Translations under genes and position numbers: made by a program
Notes under the pieces: model-generated
The model's input: the letters and a program-made list of their open reading frames with translations, nothing else
What the model was told of the DNA's origin: nothing
The model's database searches: none
NCBI GenBank assembly: GCA_030180135.1
Contig: CM058238.1
Location: forward strand, 7,801,248-7,865,247
Direction of reading: 5' to 3'
DNA length: 64,000 bases
Origin: Orychophragmus violaceus
Lineage: Eukaryota > Streptophyta > Magnoliopsida > Brassicales > Brassicaceae
Shown here: piece after piece, positions 27,072 through 38,460 of the stretch
How the letters are laid out: each line of letters begins with the position of its first letter
Position numbering within the stretch: the first letter of the stretch is position 1

Positions 27072-28098
27072 GGTAGCTTTGTAATGTTACAAATAACGAC
27101 ACCATCAGGTTAGTCATATAAGAATAGAGATAAGTCCTATATAAATCAAAAGCCAAGGAGAGAAATAATTACATGAAACGGGAGGTTTATTTTTCTTCTT
27201 TTCTTTAAATAAATGCATTCGATGGAGTCTTGGTGATAAAGTCTCTACACAATATTTTATTCGTTTTTAAACTTATAGTCTGAATAAAATCTTAAATAAG
27301 TTATACAGTGGCGCATGGCTAACCGTTTGTGACATCAACCAGTGGTTATCTCGATAACCTACTTCTCGACACCGGTGTTGTAGAGTCTACATTGATGTTT
27401 ACATTATTGATAAGATTTGCAGTGGTGTCTTCTTCATTTCCTAAAAATACCATTTTTTTTAGGAGACATTGGTGATGACAAACACAATAGAAGTTAGGAA
27501 AGATGCTGGAACTAATTTAAGATCTCACCTCTTGATTTATGTCTTTTAGTTTCTCTTATTTCTGACAGAACCGTTGATGTTTCACTTGAATTGCTACTCG
27601 GCAAGGTAGCTTTGTGTGGTACAAAGTGCAATACAGTCAAGTTAGTCACACCAGAATACAGATAAGTCAAATATAAATCGATAGTCAATAACAGAAATAA
27701 TTACTTGATCCAGAAGCTTTATGTCTCTTCTTTTCTTTAAACATATGCATTCGATGGAGTCGTGGTGATATGTGCTCTACACAATATTTTTCCCGTATTG
27801 ATTCTTTAACTTAGAAATAGTGTGAACGACTTATACAATGTAGAATGACTTACCGTTTGTAACATCTTCGAATTGTTGACTCGATTGCCTACTTGCAGAA
27901 ACCGGTGTTGAAGAATTTACAATGATATTGTCATTAGTGATATCCTTTGCATCTCTATTTTCTGTAATTAGTACACATATATCGTTTACAATTTAGCATT
28001 GATATTGACAAAGACAATCTATGTTAGAAATAGAAGGTTTGTGGAAAAGATCTCACCTTTTGATTTATGTCTTTTACTTGCTCTTAAATCTGACATGT
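27060..28098. repeat. Two tandem ~520 bp units upstream of the helicase gene
   Basis: 27060-27590 and 27591-28098 are colinear. Both start 'tgctactcggcaaggtagctttgt' (24 shared bases, split here for brevity) and share 'aaataattac', 'atgcattcgatggagtc', 'ctacacaatatttt', 'ccggtgttg(t/a)aga' and 'gatctcacct'. They include short exon-like segments encoding Ser/Lys/Arg-rich peptides (for example SSNSSET..., KRHKS on the minus strand), like the variable leader of the helicase. Confidence 0.8.
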
Positions 28099-29727
28099 TG
28101 TCTCTTTGCTCATTTGCCGATGACGCATCCATGAATCTCTTTTTTTTTTTCAGGAACGGACATACATAGGAATTAGAGTTTGAGTAAAAAAAACAACAGA
28201 GAATGTATAGGTAGTTCATAGATTCTTAACAGAACCTAGAAACCATTCGAATGTTGATTTCCTACAGACTGTTGAGTGTATATGCTATTACTAAGCTAAT
28301 ATTTCTTCTGTAGAACAATAATGGAGTTGCTTACCTTGTGCGAAGACTGTATACCGTGGACTATGCAAAGAAGTGTTTTAGTCAAAAGACCTGTTCGTGC
28401 TAAAGCTACACAGGAACATCAAAACACAATGTATTAGATAAGGAAACTTCGATATCATACAACGGTCATTGTATCTCTTGCTGTATATTCTTGTTTCCAT
28501 TCCTCTGTATATCCCTCTATGTATAAAGCTCTGTATCCTCATGTCAATAATATTATTCAATCCCAATATTCAATACAATGAAGATAACAATTATTTGGTA
28601 CAGAAATAAACTGATGTTTACGAATGCAACTAACCAATACCATCACAATATTTCCCCTGTCGTGAACAGACGGTAATTGCATCCTTGGAAGCTACAATAA
28701 GAAGAAGAAAACGATTAGTTGAGATAGGATGTTTGTGGCAGAATTTCAAAACGAATTTGTGATTGGTAATTTGGATGTCAATGCAGTTGCAGCCATGAAA
28801 ACACAGTCACTATTGCACCTTAATTCAAACCGAGAGCTTTGGTCATATCTCAGCTTAACTAACAACGAAGATATGTAACGATGAACAGAAAATAAAGCAT
28901 AAAGAAGATAGTCTAAGAGCAACACCGATTAAGAGATAAGTTACGATATCGTTCAAAATCAGTAAAGGGTTGACGTCTATTGAAGAAGAAAGGGCAGAGA
29001 AGCTTGGTAACTGTTTTTTGGTTATTTTAAAAAATTTGAATTTTCATTACGTGGATTGAAAGAAATTGAAGTCAAGTAATAGAACTAAAGATGGTCTCTT
29101 AAAACTTTATTAAACTTTATTTATGGTTAACAAATTAATAGACAGGAGATTAATTTTCAACAATTAAATAAAATAATAATTATTTTTCGTAAACTCTATT
29201 GCCAATTTTCGATTTTCTTGATTAGATAAGTACCCGTAAATATTATTAGATAAACTTAATGCCAATAACATTTCGTATATATAATTTATAATGTGTATAT
29301 ATATGTGTGCATGTTCGGCCAAAAAAATAATAATGTACTTTAAAGTGATGTGAGTAAATTACGAAAATTAATTATTTATTCAGCGTTTAACAAACACTTT
29401 TGGAAAAAAAAAAATACGTTCAACATTATATGTTTAATTTTAATAGTACTATCAATTTAGGGATAAATATAATAAGATTTACATATGAGAGAAGATAGTA
29501 AACTAAGGTTCGGTATTTTATCTGAAATCTATAGATAGAACGTGTATTTTTATAATAACGCTACCATAGAGCTAATAGTGGTTAAAAAAAAAAGATACTA
29601 TAAGTGGTATTTAACAATGATGATTATAGATAAACATTGGTAAACATAAAGACATTAAAAAAAAAGAATTATTTAGCAAACGGAACATAAAAACACAACT
29701 TTGATAGATAACATAAATCCTGAAATT
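28099..29727. other. Helitron interior, no gene recognised
   Basis: AT-rich stretch between the helicase leader and the short RPA-like gene. No supportable ORF or repeat seen. Confidence 0.4.
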
Positions 29728-30579
29728 TTAAGACAGAACCGCTTTATCTGCCTCATCTCTGAACTTCTGAATTATCAATGGATCGTCACTGAGTTGTGCA
29801 ACTTGGAAACAGGAGTTACCGGAGCTATTGTCCAGACTTCGAATATTAAATTTCAAGACAACTTCGGTCCCTTGAATATCAAGCAATTCTTGAGGAATTT
29901 CATCTTGGCGATTTAACTAAATAAAAAAAAATAAGAAAATGGGACTTAGAAAATCTTTCATAAAGTTTGTCGTTATTGGGAAAAATGTATTTATGAGTAA
30001 AACAAAAAAACAAAAAACCTGAATTTCTTGCTGACGTAGATCATTGGCCGATATTTTAAGCAAACCATATACATCTCTATCAAATATGCTGAAAGATGTT
30101 GTTCCAGTTTGATCGGCTCCGCTGCACTTTACCATGTACCTACATAAAAAAATGTACTAAAAATTATTAACAGATGACTCATGGAATTTGAAAAAATGAA
30201 AATATTAAAAAATAATGGAGAAATACCTAATGCTTGTAGTAGTTAAAGGTATCTTGCAATGCTTGCAAGAATGCTTGTCATGTTCGATTTCATTAGTTAT
30301 GGGATTGACATACGGTTTTGCTTTCTTGAAACAGTTTATGCACAAAACATAAAACCATGGATCCTCGGAGTACAATGACACAATGGTTGCAAGAGTAACG
30401 CAAACCATGTCCTGAAGATAAGTATGTATTGTTAGAATAATTATTATTTTTAAATGATGTCGTTATGGTTATGAAATACCTAATAGTAAAGTTAACATGT
30501 TTTGTTTCTATACCTGTCTTATTGCCAAAATCTGAGCAATGGTTTTGTAACTTGATCTTGGGAAAGCTTCTAGAGACAT
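29728..30579 (-). CDS. Truncated RPA70-like protein (C-terminal OB domain only), Helitron-borne
   Basis: Plant Helitrons often carry replication protein A large-subunit-like genes thought to bind single-stranded transposition intermediates. Exons 30579-30514, 30411-30227, 30139-30019 and 29916-29728 join in phase to 561 nt, 186 aa. The protein starts MSLEAFPRSSYKTIAQI. It has the DBD-C zinc-ribbon cysteines in CINCFKK...CKHCKIPL, then FSIFDRDVYGLLKISANDLRQQE and QDEIPQELLDIQGTEVVLK. The N-terminal OB folds (DBD-A, DBD-B) are absent, although the reading frame is clean and has its own AUG. It could be a functional short paralogue or a 5'-deleted copy of the neighbouring RPA gene. Confidence 0.75.
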
Positions 30580-30779
30580 CTGTAAATAGAGAGAAATATG
30601 ATCATTAGAAAATCGGATTTATCTTAGCGAGAGCAAACTCGAGTTTGACTGAATCAAAAATGAATTACCTTTTGAGTAACTATGTGAGAAAGAAACTTTT
30701 TTTTCTAAAACTTAATCATTTGTTCGAATTTCTCTCCAATATATATAGTGGATGAAGCTTAGTGATGAACACGAATAAT

Positions 30780-31640
30780 CTAAAAATAGAAAACAGAAAT
30801 ATAGGATCTATTATGTATAATAACTTTGAACGCAACAAAGAAAACCTAAATATAGATTTAGGATTTAAAATTAACATTCATAATAAACTATATTTAGACA
30901 CGAAAAATCGAATAGATGTCGAAACCAAAAAAAAAAGTTTGTTAGTCTTTTTTAAAAAAATATGGATGGTAAAAATACTCCCAAATTATTATGGTTTAGA
31001 ACATTTAACGGAAAAATTGAAATTCTATATTTAGATTTGAGATTGAGCATTTCACTCGAACAAATCTATATATTTGGATAAGAAGAAATAAAAAAATAAC
31101 AATTTTGTTTGTTGTACTGGTTTTTAATAATGGATGGTATAAATATTCACCAACTATTATAGATAAGAACCTTGAACGCAAACAATTAAATACTATATTT
31201 AGATTGAAGATTTTGTCTTTCACTCATACAAATCTTTATTTAGGTACGAAGAAGTAAAACAAATAACAAAATTTGTTCTTTTTTTTTATTTAAATAATGG
31301 TGGGTAAAAATATTGCTCAATATTTATGGATAAAAACATTGAACGTAAACAATATAATTCTATATTTAGATATGAGATTTAGACATTCAATGATTGAATT
31401 CTATATTTATATAAGAAGAAGTATAGAAAGATTAACAAAATATTTGTTGTTTTTATTGTTTTTAATAATCGATGCTATTAATATATCCCAATTATATATT
31501 TAGATACGAAGAAATAAAAAATTGTAATTCTATAATTAATCCCCAATTATTATTGATAATAACTTTGAACACATCAACAAAAGAACGTATGGTTACTACA
31601 TTTTATTTAAATGAATCAGAGTATGATATATTTCATAAAG
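30780..31640. repeat. Degenerate ~170 bp tandem repeat, about five units
   Basis: Recurring blocks are 'taatggatggtaaaaat', 'tattatggataa(g/a)aac', 'ttgaacg(c/t)aaac', 'aattctatatttaga' and 'aagaagaaataaa'. The 'atggatgg' landmark falls at about 30962, 31132, 31300 and 31469, spacing 168-170 bp. A partial earlier unit begins about 30790. It lies between the two RPA-like genes. Confidence 0.78.
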
Positions 31641-31774
31641 ATATTTTCTACTATAAATATTTAAAGTATTTTAGTTTGGTGTAACAAAAAATATAACACA
31701 AAAAGACGTTAAAATAAGGAAGTAAGTCGAACATAATTAAATTGATGATAGTAATTGTCTTAAAACAAAATACT

Positions 31775-31945
31775 GGAAACACTAAAGCAGCTAAGGTTCT
31801 GAACATAAAACACACAGAAAACTAACATAATATAGGAAATCCTAAAGAACCTAAGGTTCAACACATAAAACACACAGAAAACAAAGATAATATAGGAAAT
31901 CCTAAAGAAGCTAAGGTTCAACACATAAAGCATACTTAAAACACG
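31775..31945. repeat. 60 bp tandem repeat, nearly three copies
   Basis: Units start 'ggaaa(c/t)(a/c)ctaaag' at 31775, 31835 and 31895, an exact 60 bp spacing, and share 'gctaaggttc' and 'acataaaacacacagaaaac'. It lies just downstream of the stop codon of the full-length RPA-like gene, probably in its 3'UTR. Confidence 0.88.
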
Positions 31946-31985
31946 ATTGAGTTCATGATGAAAACTCATATTAGTAAAATCTTCA

Positions 31986-34470
31986 TCAGTGTTTATTCTC
32001 CTTCTTGACAAACACCTTCCTTGGCTTTGTTACGGATTGTGGAGTTGGTCGCTTGGTTGTTGAGTTTTCAGCAGCCTCATCCTCTACAACCAAAGCCAAT
32101 GGTCTTTTCTGAATAGGAGTTTTAGCCTCAGTGAACACAACTTGTTCAGTAGATTCCGATGATGAGTTAACCGGCTGCACAAAGTGTAAAATATAATTCT
32201 AAACAAACCACTTACTTTCAAACGTAGGACTCAAAGTATCAATGAAAATAATTATAGGAATAATCATACTTTGGATAAAGAAATCTAACCTGGACATCAT
32301 TGCCAATGGATTCAAGTGAGCAGAGGGAAATTGCAGCTGGAGCTTGCTCTGGTGTGGCTTCCTACAATGTAAACTCAGTTAGAACATATCATCCTATAGC
32401 AAATGTTTTAAAAACAAAATAAAGTATATAAAACAAACCTTAATCAGCATTTCTTTGAAAGTATCAATTTGCTTAAGATCAAAACTGATTTTCATCACTG
32501 TGAAACTCGTGTTACTGAAACCATAATCAGAACTTTTCACCTTCACCTTTAACAGAACTGACTTTCCTTCCAAATCCAAAAGTTCCTGTGGGTATTCAGC
32601 TTCACGACCAAACTGAAAGAGGAAAAAAACCAATAGGACATTAATGTTTTAAGATATAAACAAAAAAATTAACATTGTTATTGAAAGGTTTTAATAAGAA
32701 GATAGAACTCACTTCAATTTGTTGCTGGCGAAGGTCATATGCTGATCTGTGGAGGAGGAGAGCCACCTCTCTGTCAAATATAACGAAAGGTGCAGACTCG
32801 GTTTCATCAGCAGCTCTAAGTTTAACCATGTACCTGTCAAACACAGAAATTTGGGATTATGGTTAAATGCTAAAAATGATAACTCTGAAAGTAAGAAGTG
32901 TATTTGTTGGACTACCTGACACTGGTGTTTGTAATCTCTTTAGGGCAGTGCTGGCAGGAATGCTTGTCATTCTCAAGCCTCTCGGTTGTTGGGTTGAAGT
33001 AGGCAGAAGCTTTCTTGAAACATCCATTGCATGCTATGTAAAACCATTCATCATTATGATTGAAGGATTCAATTGTGGCAACGGTTACACATGTCTTGTC
33101 CTGAAAAAATTCATATACAACAATTAGAAACCTTGATCAGATTACATAAAGGATAAATTGAAAAGGGAATTACAAACACCTCAGTTTCTGCTAAAATTTC
33201 AGCGACTGTTAGGTACAGGCTGGTTGGAAAAGAAACTTCGCCACAGTCACCCGAATACGATGCTGTAGTGATTTGTGATAGAGGAACAATAGCCTCAGTA
33301 TTACCAAGGCTGCAAAAGAGTATATAGAAATGTTAGTCAGACAACAGTGTTGTGTTAATCAACTTATGTGAATGTGATTTTGTAGCTTATGAATTGTACA
33401 CTTACCTTTCTTTGAAGTTCTTTATCTCAACAATCTCAGAGCTGAAAAAGAGCTTTGTAGCAAAAGGATTGGACTGCACTGTCGTTTTTGCTGTAACAAA
33501 AGAAGTAAAGGTTAGTTGATATAAGTTAATGTTCACATTGAACAAATTTTGTAACAAATATAAAGATGAAGAACAAATCCAATTTAACTTCTTACCATTG
33601 AATTTTCTTGTCTTCATTAGACTCCCAAGAAGCACAACTGGTCTTTCATTAGTACCTTTGAGGTATGAGTGAGCTTCTAGGGCGAATTTAGACCAAAGTG
33701 TACAATCAATAGTGGTGTCCCTATCAGATGAATTAATATAGTTATCAAAACTGGAAAATTATGTGGATAATCTAAATATATATGAGATACAAAAACTGAC
33801 CCATGATCTTGTAGTTTTAGGCGCAGTGTCTTCTCGATCCTTTCACCAACTTTAACATCCTCTAGTTCACTCATGGCCACGATCTCTCCAATGAAATCTA
33901 ACAAAGAAAACAATAAAAGAAGCATAAGAAAATATAAAATATATGATAAAGAGATAACCATTAAGGATTTTCAATACCAAAGAACATTGTTGTATCGTGT
34001 GAGTCAGATAATATCTCAGTGAAAGGATGAAAGCTGAACCGATGAGCCAAATTTGGGATCTCATTTGCTTCTTTGATAACAGTAGAATACTGAATGCTTA
34101 TCCTGTAAGGATGAGATGTTCCTCTGAAGGGCCCATTATTTGGCAACAACCTGAAGTTCATAAAGAGCCGACACGCTCCTTCTTCAAGTTGACCTTGATG
34201 TTTCCACAGTAATCCCTTACCCACCGAAGCTTGTATCTTTGTTCCCTGTTGAAAGAGTGAAGTTAATACTAAAAATACAATGATATAAGTCGGATATCAC
34301 CTTCTGAAAATCATTCATACCTGTTCATCCACCAAGATCATGTCATAACCAGTTATCTCTCCAGGTCTATCTGCTTTCTCAAATGCCCAAAGACGTGATA
34401 TTCGAACTCTGATCTTGGCAGGTACAGGGGTAGGAAAAAGCTGAGAGATTGGGGTACATGGGAGAGCCAT
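31986..34470 (-). CDS. RPA70-like single-stranded DNA-binding protein, Helitron-borne
   Basis: Reads on the minus strand from ATG at 34470 (MALPCTPISQLFPTPVPAKI). Exon-like blocks are spread over about 34470-34320, 34245-33980, 33900-33810, 33650-33400, 33310-33180, 33105-32930, 32833-32715, 32614-32440, 32360-32290 and 32175-31986. Order: DBD-A (KIRVRISRLWAF, VGKGLLWKHQG, YRISIQYSTVI), DBD-B (DFIGEIVAMSELEDVKVG, LRLKLQDHG), DBD-C with a C4 zinc ribbon (CNGCFKK, SCQHCP) and FVIFDREVALLLHRSAYDLRQQ, then a Ser/Pro/Lys tail ending VFVKKENKH. The C-terminal tail after DBD-C resembles other Helitron/plant-specific RPA-like proteins. Exon borders are approximate; no internal stop was noticed within the blocks. 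Confidence 0.75.
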
Positions 34471-35699
34471 CTGTAAAGAGTGAATGAGTGTTCATCAGAA
34501 TAAATACATAATAGTAATACATATAGAATAAGATGATGAAACTGAATAGAAATCGTATTACCTTTGAAGATAGAAGTTACTACAATGGAGAAAGTAGATG
34601 TGCTTTGTGTTATGTGTCTCGTATAAATGAAGGAAGTAGCTCAGGTTATAGATATCGTGAAACTGAAAAAGAAAGTAGTGGGGAACGTGAGAGATGGAGG
34701 AAATAATGGAGAAGTTTTTAAAATGAGATCATGTATATAATCAGTTACCACAATTTATGTTTCAAATTAATTGTGGATAACCGTTTTATATTTTAAAAAA
34801 GTATTAAAATTCGAAATATAAAACAATATCGGGTGAAAGATTTTTTAAAAAATAAGAAAATTTATAAACCTTTATCTGATGAAACATTATCTAATGAAAT
34901 CTTTATAAACATGAAAAACTTTATAAACCTTGCCTAATGAAACCTGGACCAAATCGAAATATAAAAACTTGATATATTAAAGATTTTTTGATGATAATGA
35001 TATGGTTACATATTTGGTTATTCAACAAAATAGAGAACATGGACCAACTATGTCACCACATCATTAACATCAACTCACTGGAATATAAAGATCATCATGA
35101 TTAAGCATGACTTAAATCATAAAGTTGTGCTCATGGTTTAACAAATGATCAAAAAGATATGTATCCACTTACTGATAGTGAAGGAAGTCCATGGTCCATA
35201 TTGCCTGAAACGCCTTGTAGGAGCTTCCAAATTGAATCCTCATCTTGTCTGCAGCAGAAGCTTCCTATCCACAAAAAGAAACCAGAGAGTGTTACTTAAA
35301 AGAACAAAATGGTGACTTATATAGTTAGAGCTGCTTAGTTTAGTCTTTACCTTAACTACCAACTCGAAAAACGGATTGAACATGTCCTACTTGAATCTTA
35401 TTCTTTGCCTCCAGAAATGGTTGATATCATCTCTAGTAAGTGACTTGCACATTTGCAAAGGAACAATATTAGGAGACAGAGACATAAAGAAATAGAAAAA
35501 ACTATTCAAGACATATGAATAATAAGCCTTTAGTAATTTTGTATGAGATACAATGAAAGAAGTAATCAAGTACCTTTACTGAACTACATTAAGGAAGGGA
35601 GGAAGCAATGACAACACAATAATTCTCCCCGGTATGAAGCATAAGCTTCATATCCATACAACACTTCTCCCCGGTACATTAAAGACTATGCATACCTTT
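34471..35699. other. Helitron 5' interior, short exon-like pieces only
   Basis: On the minus strand, AG/GT-bounded pieces encode DMFNPFFELVVK (about 35388-35350) and EASAADKMRIQFGSSYKAFQ (about 35266-35190). I cannot assign them to a gene. The rest is AT-rich without features. Confidence 0.35.
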
Positions 35700-36002
35700 A
35701 ACTTCTGATTGTTGATGTTAACCTGTAGATATCCAAGTATATTAGGAGCTCTATCATAAAAAGAAAAATATAGAAATCTTAGACATTTAAATTAACTTAA
35801 CTGACCTTTAATGTACTAAGATTGCTTGGTTTAGTCACAATAATCATATTTCCATGTTCATCTATCTCCCTTACATGTGCATCCACACGCAGAACAGGAG
35901 CCTTTGACGGTTTCTGTGCAACGGCCATTGTCTCTGACGGTATCCCAGCCTAGCTACCATCTCGTGAGCTTTCTTAACAGCTTCAATGTTAGCACTAATC
36001 TG
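35700..36002 (-). pseudogene. Captured fragment of a PRP3 (U4/U6 snRNP, RDM16-like) gene
   Basis: On the minus strand, an exon after an AG at 36003 encodes ISANIEAVKKAHEMVARLGY. In a second frame it then encodes KAPVLRVDAHVREIDEHGN and IVTKPSNLSTLK, ending at GTCAG near 35806. A following mini-exon, 35729-35703, encodes VNINNQKLK. This matches the PRP3 segment 'LRVDALGREIDEHGN...TKPSNLSTLKVNIN' as remembered. The change of frame near 35930 and the lack of the rest of the gene make it a non-functional, intron-retaining fragment carried in the Helitron. Confidence 0.6.
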
Positions 36003-36905
36003 CAATTTTGTTCAAATGAAAACAACATTAGCAAAAAAAACCATCGAAAAATCCTAAGTAGCTTGATCATGAAGAAGCAATTCAGCTTCCCTGCAATTTG
36101 AAAGATATCGTAATTACTCAACCAGATAGTAACCTCGGCTGGAAAAGCGATGAAATAAAAAGGAGATAGAGATGGGATTTGATAGACGAACCGTGTTACG
36201 TTTTGAATCAGCGGTTTTTGACCTGAATCAAACGAAAAGGGAGATTAGGGTTATGAAATAACTCAGCTTTTTAGATTCAAAACAAAACGCATGTAAATCT
36301 AGATCAATAGAAACACAAATAGGAATCAGACGATGGATTTGGTACCTGGTTCTGTGAGAATCGAAGCTGAGTCGACAATCTTTATCTCGATTTTTACGGA
36401 TCTGAAATCACATGGGAAAAGAAGATAAACAACTGAAACTAAATCAGAGAGAGATTTGTAAATCGAATACGACCTATTTGATTTGGTACCTACCGAGATT
36501 CCGAGATCGACGAAAATGGCGAAACCGTTTGGGACCAGAGAAGAGACGAAAACTTCATGGACAAAGATAAATCCTTTCATCTAGATTTGGGTTAATAAAC
36601 GGGTTAATTGAGCAAGCGACTGAAATAAACTGGAAATAGAACACCGACGAAGAATTCCGGAGATCGTAACGGTGAGAGAAGTTGATCGGCGACTTTGAGA
36701 GTGATGAAGTTTTGAGAGAAAGAGGGAGAGAGATTTTTGGCTCAGAAAAAATGAGAGAAATGAAAAAAAAAAAATTAAAGAATAGACACCGAAATATTTT
36801 CACAATAGTCATTCAAATTAGATGACACGTCAGCACAATAACATCTTCTGATTGGCTGATAACAGATTTTTTCTCTCACATTACATCTGATTTATATTAA
36901 TTAGA
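36003..36905. other. 5' end region of the Helitron, leader-like
   Basis: On the minus strand 36760-36330 has CT-rich leader sequence, several GT/AG pairs and short open pieces (MKGFIFVHEVFVSSLV). It could be the 5'UTR and first exons of a Helitron or captured transcript. No protein family recognised. Confidence 0.35.
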
Positions 36906-37023
36906 TATCTTAGTCTGTGTCCAATATAATATTTATTTTATATTATTATTTTTTACAAATATAATGAATTATAACAATATCTTATTTTATGTACAATATA
37001 ATATGTATTTATTCACTTTTTTT

Positions 37024-37863
37024 AACTAACGCAAAAGCTTCTCTCTCCTCTTTATTTGCTCTGTCTTCTCTCTAATTTAGCTAAGAGTCTCATCGTCGGT
37101 TTGCTTCCCCTCCGACCGTCGGTTCGCCGGCGGTCGGGTTACTTTTGTGTGTAATATATTTGTTCTCTGTGTCAATAATTTCCGATTTAGTCGGATTTCT
37201 TTTGTTTGTTGTGTCTTCTCTTCGGAATTTTTCCGATTTTGCTTTCCGGTGGCCCTGCCGGATCTGTGTTTCTCTCCACTCGTGCTATCCTTTGCTTTAG
37301 TTCATCAGAAAACCCGATTTATCCTTCATACTTTGCTTGAGATCTCACAAGCTTGGACTAATATCTTTGTTGCTTATCTCCATCTTCGGCAATGGATCAA
37401 GGACTAAATCAGTGGATTGGATTTAGTCGGCGCAAAGCTTCCATGGTGTGGTGTCTCCGGCGAGCTGAAGTGACGGAATTTCAATCTCATGCGGCTTTAT
37501 TTCTGGTGAATCTGAAGATGATCGACTGCTCGGAAATCAAGTGGATAGCATCGGAGGTTAGAGAAATCAGACAAGATGATGAACATCTACGAAGTCCGGC
37601 GTCGGAGTCGCGGTGGTTCGTGGATCATCCGATTCTACACGTGTCAACCATCCAACGTCTTGCGTGTATTTCTTCTTCGTGTGGTAACGAGTGTATACAC
37701 GTGGCCATTATGTTACTTAACCTTATCAGTAGATTGGATAAGCTTAAGTGGGCTTAATTAATTTTATGAATGTGTAAATGATGTTGGTTTGGGCTTTCGT
37801 TTGTTCATCTGTACTACCCTTTTGGGTTTCTTTAATGGAAAAATTGCCGACAAAAAAAAAAAA
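37024..37863 (+). mobile_element. Poly(A)-tailed non-LTR retroposon (about 840 bp)
   Basis: Ends in an A-tract (37852-37863) and is flanked by a perfect 13 bp duplication attcacttttttt at 37011-37023 and 37864-37876, the mark of target-primed reverse transcription. It starts 'aactaacgcaaaagc' followed by a CT-rich stretch. The longest frame (37392-37757, starting MDQGLNQWIGF) has no recognised domain and no reverse transcriptase is present. It is likely a non-autonomous LINE derivative or a retrocopy of an unknown transcript. Confidence 0.8.
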
Positions 37864-38126
37864 ATTCACTTTTTTTGTCAACAGTATTTATTCGCTTTCA
37901 TATAGCTTGTTTACAAATACAAAAACAAAAAGTGAAAATAGTGTACAAGTAGATCAGACGAGTCGAAAGACCCAATCGATTTCCACATAACGTAAATCTT
38001 TATTTTGGTCATTACTTATCAGAAACTAATCCAGACTTGGATTCGGACTTTTTACAAGGAGGAAAAACATAAACATTTTTGTTAACCAAAGACAGTAGCA
38101 TAATAAACGACGACAAAGTCAAATAC

Positions 38127-38354
38127 TCAAATGGGAATAGCTCTTGAGACTTTAGGATAAACGACGGTGGCCGGATGACCCATTATACGGCGACCCTTTG
38201 CGTGTTTAAAGATATAAACCACCGCACCGACTGGCCATTCAACGACTGCGGTCACCAGAAAAGCCACAAATCCTAACGTCGGTCCTACAAATTTGCACCG
38301 ACACGGGTTTTGTCTCGTTCCGCACTGAACACATGCCGGAAACGCCATCGCCAA
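38127..38354 (-). CDS. Small Cys-rich, membrane-like protein (75 aa)
   Basis: A single-exon frame starts MAMAFPACVQCGTRQNPCRCKF, giving four closely spaced cysteines (CVQCG...PCRC). It continues with one hydrophobic segment (VGPTLGFVAFLVTAVVEWPV, residues about 23-42), a second weaker one (GAVVYIF) and a basic tail KHAKGRRIMGHPATVVYPK. This clean composition, with a TATA box at 38454-38460 about 100 bp upstream, supports a real gene. I believe similar short proteins exist in Arabidopsis near the paralogous chromosome 3 region and have been called cold-regulated, but cannot name a function. Confidence 0.7.
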   Translation of the reverse strand: MAMAFPACVQCGTRQNPCRCKFVGPTLGFVAFLVTAVVEWPVGAVVYIFKHAKGRRIMGHPATVVYPKVSRAIPI

Positions 38355-38453
38355 ACTTGTTGATCAAATTATTTTTTGGAGAAATCAGATTTCAAGAAAA
38401 GAGTGGAGAATATATGATTGTGATTTGTTGAATGAGTTAAACCAGAGGCTGAT

Positions 38454-38460
38454 CTTTATA
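38454..38460 (-). promoter_or_regulatory. TATA box of the 75-aa gene
   Basis: TATAAAG on the minus strand, 100 bp before the start codon at 38354. Confidence 0.55.

Larger units (their letters stand above)
19246..36905 (-). mobile_element. Large Helitron (about 17.7 kb), minus orientation
   Basis: Contains a Helitron Rep/helicase gene and two RPA-like genes, the gene set of plant Helitrons. Proposed ends: 3' terminus CTAG (plus-strand 19246-19249) preceded on the plus strand by host A, with a nearby 'gcccgtgc' arm; 5' terminus TC (plus-strand GA at 36904-36905) followed by host T. The last 80 bases at the 5' side have 'gattggctgataac' and 'acacgtcagc' signatures recalled from Arabidopsis Helitrons. 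The 3' hairpin is incomplete. The gene content is solid; the exact ends are tentative and a composite of two elements is possible. Confidence 0.5.

Noticed and set aside
32867..33127. Plus-strand 86-codon ORF
   Set aside because: It overlaps antisense the RPA DBD-C exons, which have zinc-ribbon cysteines and splice sites.
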